Shown here: positions 7,184 through 10,932 of the stretch, in pieces | Layout: every line of letters starts with the position of its first letter | Position numbering within the stretch: position 1 is the first letter of the stretch | NCBI GenBank assembly: GCA_021804705.1 | Contig: JAJZHC010000034.1 | Coordinates: 1 to 10,932 of the forward strand | Direction: 5' to 3' | Origin: Pseudomonadota bacterium | Lineage (GTDB): Bacteria > Pseudomonadota > Gammaproteobacteria > Burkholderiales > Ferrovaceae | Length of the DNA: 10,932 bases | The notes under the pieces: model-generated | Databases searched by the model: none | Seen by the model: the letters and a program-made list of their open reading frames with translations, nothing else | Told to the model about the DNA's origin: nothing | Position numbers and translations under genes: made by a program

Positions 7184-7325
7184 GGTGAACTCCTTTAAGG
7201 GTTGAGCCTCCACCGGTCGATAACACCTGCCAAATGGCAGGCACCCTGGTTTTTCCAGACCGGTGTGCGTGTTTGCGGTGTTGCCACCGCACCAAAATTG
7301 GGCCTGGGATGCCGGCCCGATAAAG
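7184..7325 (-). promoter_or_regulatory. Structured 5' leader of rpsB mRNA (candidate S2 autoregulatory element)
   Basis: The predicted leader of about 142 nt contains several perfect stems on the transcribed strand. GGGCC (7318-7314) pairs with GGCCC (7304-7300) around a 9-nt loop. TGCGGTG (7291-7285) pairs with CACCGCA (7280-7274), a 7-bp stem capped by GCAA, a GNRA tetraloop. CACCGGTC (7265-7258) pairs with GACCGGTG (7218-7211), an 8-bp outer stem enclosing CCTGCC/GGCAGG (7241-7236 with 7231-7226, loop ATTT) and a weaker TGG-AAAAA-CCA hairpin (7257-7247); this is a possible three-way junction. The structure ends 14 nt before the Shine-Dalgarno (7196-7190). Autogenous control by S2 through the rpsB leader is known in gammaproteobacteria; I cannot confirm homology with that element. 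Confidence 0.55.
7190..7196 (-). promoter_or_regulatory. Strong ribosome binding site of rpsB
   Basis: AAAGGAG on the minus strand lies 6 nt ahead of the ATG at 7183. It decides the rpsB start and matches the anti-Shine-Dalgarno of 16S rRNA far better than any other site in the leader. Confidence 0.85.
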
Positions 7326-7331
7326 CCGTGT

Positions 7332-7361
7332 ATTCTAGCATTTTTGGTCCGCCCCGTACAA
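7332..7361 (-). promoter_or_regulatory. Predicted sigma-70 promoter of the rpsB operon
   Basis: The -10 element TAGAAT (7337-7332) is preceded by TGC, forming an extended -10 (TGnTAGAAT). An 18-nt spacer leads to TTGTAC (7361-7356), a partial -35 match. Transcription should start near 7325, giving a leader of about 142 nt. The -35 region is shared, on the opposite strand, with the upstream region of the map promoter. The prediction comes from motifs only. Confidence 0.65.
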
Positions 7362-7377
7362 GCATGCCTGGGCGGGG

Positions 7378-7386
7378 TGCTATAAT
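7378..7386 (+). promoter_or_regulatory. Predicted extended -10 promoter of map-glnD
   Basis: TGCTATAAT combines a perfect -10 hexamer (7381-7386) with the extended TGn element. No good -35 is visible at 16-18 nt; GTACAA at 7356-7361 is 19 nt away and is the complement of the rpsB -35. A start near 7393 would leave a leader of about 40 nt before the map ATG. Confidence 0.7.
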
Positions 7387-7432
7387 TCCAGCAAAGCTCA
7401 ACCACCTTTAGTCTCAAACCCATAGCCAGCCC

Positions 7433-8221
7433 ATGCCCATTTCCATCAAAACCCCGGAAGAAATCCAGCATATGCGCGTGGCCTGTCGCCTGGCCTCCGA
7501 AGTCCTTGATTTCATCGCGCCCTTCGTCAAGGTGGGCGTCACCACCGGCGAACTGAACACCCTGTGCCACGATTACATCGTCAACGTGCAGCACACCATC
7601 CCGGCGCCGCTGAACTACTGCCCGCCGGGCCACACCCCCTACCCCGGTTCGATCTGCACCTCAGTCAACCATCAGGTCTGCCATGGCATACCCGGCTCGA
7701 AGGTGTTGAAGAACGGCGACATCGTCAACATCGACATCACCGTCATCAAGGACGGCTTTCATGGTGACACCAGCCGCATGTACTGCGTGGGCGAGCCCAG
7801 CAAGCAGGCGCAGCGGCTTTGTGCCATCACCTACGAAGCCATGTGGCTGGGCATTCGTACCGTGCATCCCGACCACCATCTGGGCGACATCGGGCATGCC
7901 ATCCAGACCTTTGCGGAAAATGCCGGTTACAGCGTGGTGCGGGAATTTTGCGGGCACGGCATCGGCCGCAATTTTCACGAAGACCCCCAGGTACTGCATT
8001 ACGGCCGCAAGGGTACCGGCCTCAAAATGCGTCCGGGCATGATTTTCACCATCGAACCGATGATCAATGCCGGCAAGCGCGACATCCGCCAACTGGCCGA
8101 CGGCTGGACCATCGTCACTGCTGACCATAGCCTGTCTGCCCAGTGGGAGCATACGGTGCTGGTGACGGACACCGGCTATGAAGTGCTGACCCTTTCTGAA
8201 GGCGCACCGCCATCACCGTGA
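7433..8221 (+). CDS. map: Methionine aminopeptidase type I
   Basis: Map removes the initiator methionine from nascent proteins whose second residue is small, after peptide deformylase has acted. It is a cytosolic dinuclear metal enzyme of the pita-bread fold. Length is 262 aa (E. coli 264). The five metal ligands are D101, D112, H175, E208 and E239, and the catalytic histidines are H84 (CHGIPG) and H182 (NFHEDP). The segment CPPGHTPYPGSICTS (63-77) is slightly different in length from the E. coli counterpart. No zinc-finger extension is present, so this is the short bacterial class. The ATG has no recognisable Shine-Dalgarno in the 20 nt before it, which is odd for an essential gene. Its stop overlaps the glnD start as GTGA. 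It is divergent from rpsB, as in many proteobacteria. Confidence 0.97.
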   Translation: MPISIKTPEEIQHMRVACRLASEVLDFIAPFVKVGVTTGELNTLCHDYIVNVQHTIPAPLNYCPPGHTPYPGSICTSVNHQVCHGIPGSKVLKNGDIVNIDITVIKDGFHGDTSRMYCVGEPSKQAQRLCAITYEAMWLGIRTVHPDHHLGDIGHAIQTFAENAGYSVVREFCGHGIGRNFHEDPQVLHYGRKGTGLKMRPGMIFTIEPMINAGKRDIRQLADGWTIVTADHSLSAQWEHTVLVTDTGYEVLTLSEGAPPSP

Positions 8222-10779
8222 GCACCGCGGACTCCAGGGCCCTGAGGCAACAGCTGACCAGTAGCCGCGAGGCGCTCAAACAAGCCTATCTGCAATCCCC
8301 CCACCCGGCGCGCCTGCTGTCGGGCTGGAGCAGCATGGTGGACGCCGTGCTGGCCGGCCTGTGGGAACAGGCCGGCTTCAATTCGCAAGCCGCACTGGCC
8401 GCCGTGGGCGGTTACGGACGCGGCGAACTCTACCCCTATTCCGACATCGACCTGTTGCTGCTGCTTCCCGCAACGCCGGATGCCGACACCACCGGCAAGG
8501 TGGAGCGCCTGGTGGGACTGCTGTGGGACATCGGCCTCGAGGTGGGGCACAGCGTGCGCACCCACGAGGAGTGTCTGCTCGTGGCCATGCAGGACCTGAC
8601 CATCACCACCACCCTGTCTGACGTGCGCTACCTGGCGGGCAACCCCGGGGCCATTGCGCGCCTGCGCCTGGCCCTGCGCCAGTCGCTGGACCTGCCTGCT
8701 TTCGTCACGGGAAAGATCGCCGAGCAGCGCGCCCGCCACCTCAAGCACAATGACACGGCCTTCAACCTGGAACCCAACATCAAGGAAAGCCCCGGGGGGT
8801 TGCGCGACTTGCATTCAGTGATGTGGCTGGCCTGGGGCACCGGGCTTGACGCCCACTGGGCCTCCCTGGCCCACGAGGGACTGATCACGCTGCGCGAGGT
8901 GCAGCAGGCACGCAAACTGCAACGATTCTTGCAGGATCTGCGCATTCGCCTGCATTATCTTGCCGGACGCCGCGAGGACCGGCTGCTGTTTGACCATCAA
9001 ATCCCGCTAGCGAAACAGCTGGGCTACGAAGACCACGGCCACCGTCGCGCCAGCGAAGTCATGATGCAGGCCTACTACAAAACGGCCAAATCCGTGCTGC
9101 TGCTCAACACCATTCTCATCGAACAACTCAACACCCTCGTTCATCCCGAAGCGCCGGAAGATGTCGAACCCCTGTCAGGACCATTCGTGCGCCATGGCGA
9201 ATTGCTGGGCACCATGCCCGAAGACCTGTTCGAGCAGGACCCCAACCAGATCCTGGAAGGCTTTTTAATGCTGCAGCGCCACCCGCGCCTGCGCGGCTTC
9301 ACCCCCGCGTCCCTGCGCGCCGTATGGCGCGGCAAAAACCGCATCAATGCCGCCTTTCGCGCCAATCCGGACAACCAGCAACGTTTCATGGAGATTCTGC
9401 GCCAGCCCCTGCGCACCGCAGACGTCCTGCGCCGCATGAATTACTACGACGTCCTGGGACGCTATATTCCGGTCTTCGGCCGCATCGTGGGACAAATGCA
9501 GCATGACCTGTTTCACGTCTACACCGTGGATGAACATATCCTGCGGGTGCTGCGCAACATCCGCCGTTTTGCCATCCCCCAGTACGACCACGAATTTCCA
9601 TTCTGCTCCATGCTGATGCGGCAGTTTGACCGGGTGGATCTGCTCTACCTCGGCGCCCTGTTTCACGACATCGCCAAGGGCCGGGGGGGCGACCACTCCG
9701 AACTGGGTTGTTCGGATGCGCGTTACTTCTGTCGGCGCCACGGCCTGTCGCGCGCTGACAGCGCCTTCGTGGCCTGGCTGGTGGAACAGCATTTGCAGAT
9801 GTCGGCCGTGGCACAAAAACAGGACCTGTCCGACCCCGAGGTAATTCGCCGTTTTGCCGAGCGGATGGGAGACCAGCGCCACCTCACCGCACTCTATCTG
9901 CTCACCGTGGCCGATGTGCGCGGCACCAGCCCGAAGGTATGGAACGCCTGGAAGGGCAAGCTGCTGGAGGACTTATACCGTGCCACCCAACGGGTTCTGG
10001 CCGGTTCCGGCGCAGACCTTGACGCCGTCATTGCCGAAAAGCGCCAGGACGCGCTGCGCATCCTGCGCCAGTACGGATTCACCAGCACTGAAGGCATCAA
10101 CCTGTGGCACACGCTCGATCCCAGTTATTTTCAGCGCCATGACGCGCAGGACATTGCCTGGCACGCCCGCAGCCTGCACAGCCGGGTGGGCTCGACCCAA
10201 CCCGTGGTGCGCGCGCGCCTGTCGCTGGTGGGAGAAGGCCTGCAGATCCTGATCTACTCGCCCGACCAGGAAGCCTTATTTGCGCGCATCTGCGGCTATT
10301 TTGACCGCATCGGCTACACCATCATGGAGGCCCGCATCCACACCACCCTGGATGGTCATGCGCTCGATACCTTTCAGGTCATGCACCGCAGCGCCGAATC
10401 GGAGCATTACCGGGATACCCTGAAACGCATCGAGACCGAACTGCAGCATCTGCTCGACACCCAGGCCACCCTCGAAGCGCCCCAGAAGAGCCGGCTTTCG
10501 CGCCATCTGCGCCATTTCCCGATTCCCGTCATGGTGCACCTGGGTGCGCCCGAACGCGAAGCCATCAGGCCCCTGACCATCGTGGCCGGTGATCGTCCGG
10601 GGCTGCTATACCGCATTTCGCGCGTGCTGGTACAGCACGGCATCAACCTGCACGGTGCCCGCATCAATACGCTGGGCGAGCGCGCCGAGGACACCTTCCT
10701 GATTTCGGGAGCGGCGGTGGAATCTGCGGCCGGCAAGGAGGCCCTTCGCCAGGAACTGCTGACCGCCCTGGAAGAATAG
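8218..10779 (+). CDS. glnD: Bifunctional PII uridylyltransferase/uridylyl-removing enzyme
   Basis: GlnD is the glutamine sensor of nitrogen control: it uridylylates PII proteins when glutamine is low and removes UMP when glutamine is high, thereby setting NtrB/NtrC activity and glutamine synthetase adenylylation. Length is 853 aa (E. coli 890). The nucleotidyltransferase motif GGYGRGELYPYSDID (64-78) carries D76 and D78. The HD hydrolase domain shows VDEH (437-440) and FHDIAKGRGGDHS with H483 and D484. Two C-terminal ACT domains, the glutamine-binding part, begin near 675 (LQILIYSPDQ) and 785 (PLTIVAGDRPGLL). All four domains are intact, so both activities are expected. The start is a GTG overlapping the map stop by 4 nt, with GAAGG lying too far upstream to be a good ribosome binding site; expression probably relies on coupling to map. 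The gene ends 14 nt from the convergent def. Confidence 0.97.
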   Translation: MSTADSRALRQQLTSSREALKQAYLQSPHPARLLSGWSSMVDAVLAGLWEQAGFNSQAALAAVGGYGRGELYPYSDIDLLLLLPATPDADTTGKVERLVGLLWDIGLEVGHSVRTHEECLLVAMQDLTITTTLSDVRYLAGNPGAIARLRLALRQSLDLPAFVTGKIAEQRARHLKHNDTAFNLEPNIKESPGGLRDLHSVMWLAWGTGLDAHWASLAHEGLITLREVQQARKLQRFLQDLRIRLHYLAGRREDRLLFDHQIPLAKQLGYEDHGHRRASEVMMQAYYKTAKSVLLLNTILIEQLNTLVHPEAPEDVEPLSGPFVRHGELLGTMPEDLFEQDPNQILEGFLMLQRHPRLRGFTPASLRAVWRGKNRINAAFRANPDNQQRFMEILRQPLRTADVLRRMNYYDVLGRYIPVFGRIVGQMQHDLFHVYTVDEHILRVLRNIRRFAIPQYDHEFPFCSMLMRQFDRVDLLYLGALFHDIAKGRGGDHSELGCSDARYFCRRHGLSRADSAFVAWLVEQHLQMSAVAQKQDLSDPEVIRRFAERMGDQRHLTALYLLTVADVRGTSPKVWNAWKGKLLEDLYRATQRVLAGSGADLDAVIAEKRQDALRILRQYGFTSTEGINLWHTLDPSYFQRHDAQDIAWHARSLHSRVGSTQPVVRARLSLVGEGLQILIYSPDQEALFARICGYFDRIGYTIMEARIHTTLDGHALDTFQVMHRSAESEHYRDTLKRIETELQHLLDTQATLEAPQKSRLSRHLRHFPIPVMVHLGAPEREAIRPLTIVAGDRPGLLYRISRVLVQHGINLHGARINTLGERAEDTFLISGAAVESAAGKEALRQELLTALEE

Positions 10780-10788
10780 CGGGAGGGT

Positions 10789-10803
10789 GGACGTCAGTCG
10801 TCC
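10789..10803. other. Small inverted repeat between glnD and def
   Basis: GGACG (10789-10793) and CGTCC (10799-10803) flank a 5-nt loop that holds the def stop codon. It lies just after the glnD stop, between two convergent genes. It could contribute to a two-way transcription end, but the stem is only 5 bp and no T-tract follows on either strand, so an intrinsic terminator is not supported. Confidence 0.2.
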
Positions 10804-10932
10804 TGGCCCGCACCCGAGAGCCCCGGAAACAGCACGTCGGTGAAGCCAAAGCGGCTGAAGTCCTCAATGCGCATGGGATAGAGAATACCCATCAGGTGGT
10901 CGCATTCATGCTGGACCACGCGGGCATGAAAG
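10794..10932 (-). CDS. def: Peptide deformylase (C-terminal part, cut by window edge)
   Basis: The last 45 codons are visible, starting with FHARVVQHECDHLMGILYP and ending with AGQDD and TGA. QHECDHL is the third deformylase motif (HExxDH), which supplies two zinc-binding histidines and the catalytic glutamate. The enzyme removes the formyl group from nascent N-terminal methionine, the step before Map acts, so it is functionally paired with the nearby map gene although not in the same transcript. The tail FSRFGFTDVLFPGL following YPMRIED resembles deformylase copies common in betaproteobacteria, but I cannot decide between paralogues from this fragment. It converges on glnD with only 14 nt between the stops. 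Confidence 0.93.
   Translation of the reverse strand, partial: FHARVVQHECDHLMGILYPMRIEDFSRFGFTDVLFPGLSGAGQDD

Noticed and set aside
7184..7633. An N-terminal extension of rpsB, open up to 7633
   Set aside because: It would cross the rpsB leader, both promoters and the map start; S2 homologues begin at MSVTMRQML, which has its own strong AAAGGAG.
10780..10810. A possible bidirectional terminator between glnD and def
   Set aside because: Only a 5-bp stem with no T-tract on either strand; kept as a low-confidence inverted repeat only.
1..10932. A previously undescribed multi-gene system
   Set aside because: Every protein-coding stretch is a well-known housekeeping gene in conserved order with intact active sites, and no unexplained gap exceeds 300 nt.

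Overview
The window is a conserved housekeeping region of a proteobacterium, most likely a betaproteobacterium. The evidence is high GC (about 60 % by eye), proteins that align closely with Gram-negative families, and the order rpsB-tsf-pyrH-frr-uppS-cdsA-dxr-rseP-bamA with map-glnD divergent. In E. coli dxr sits before uppS; the uppS-cdsA-dxr order here is typical of beta- and some gammaproteobacteria. No genus can be named from this evidence. I see no mobile element, CRISPR array, tRNA, rRNA or foreign-looking insert.

Minus strand, in order of transcription (right to left from about 7325 to 1): rpsB (ribosomal protein S2), tsf (EF-Ts), pyrH (UMP kinase), frr (ribosome recycling factor), uppS (undecaprenyl-PP synthase), cdsA (CDP-diacylglycerol synthase), dxr (DXP reductoisomerase), rseP (site-2 protease) and the first eight codons of the next gene, probably bamA. 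The first half serves translation and nucleotide supply. The second half serves the envelope: Dxr starts isoprenoid precursor synthesis, UppS converts those precursors into the cell-wall lipid carrier, CdsA activates phospholipid precursors, and RseP and BamA monitor and build the outer membrane. Spacing is tight, with ATGA overlaps at cdsA/dxr and dxr/rseP, a 22-nt overlap at uppS/cdsA and short gaps elsewhere, so the cluster looks like one long operon.

Plus strand (7378 to 10779): map (methionine aminopeptidase) and glnD (PII uridylyltransferase/uridylyl-removing enzyme), joined by a GTGA overlap. After a 14-nt gap, the 3' end of a convergent def (peptide deformylase) enters from the right edge. 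Def and Map act one after the other on nascent protein N-termini, so translation-related functions surround the cluster.

The non-coding parts hold the least ordinary signals. The 249-nt rpsB/map intergenic region carries two divergent promoters, both with an extended -10 motif, and an rpsB leader of about 140 nt with several perfect stems, one capped by a GNRA tetraloop. The frr/uppS gap holds a perfect 7-bp hairpin that buries the uppS Shine-Dalgarno directly after the frr stop codon. The rpsB/tsf gap holds a perfect 8-bp hairpin. I found no undescribed multi-gene system; the regulatory RNA structures are the parts worth a second look.
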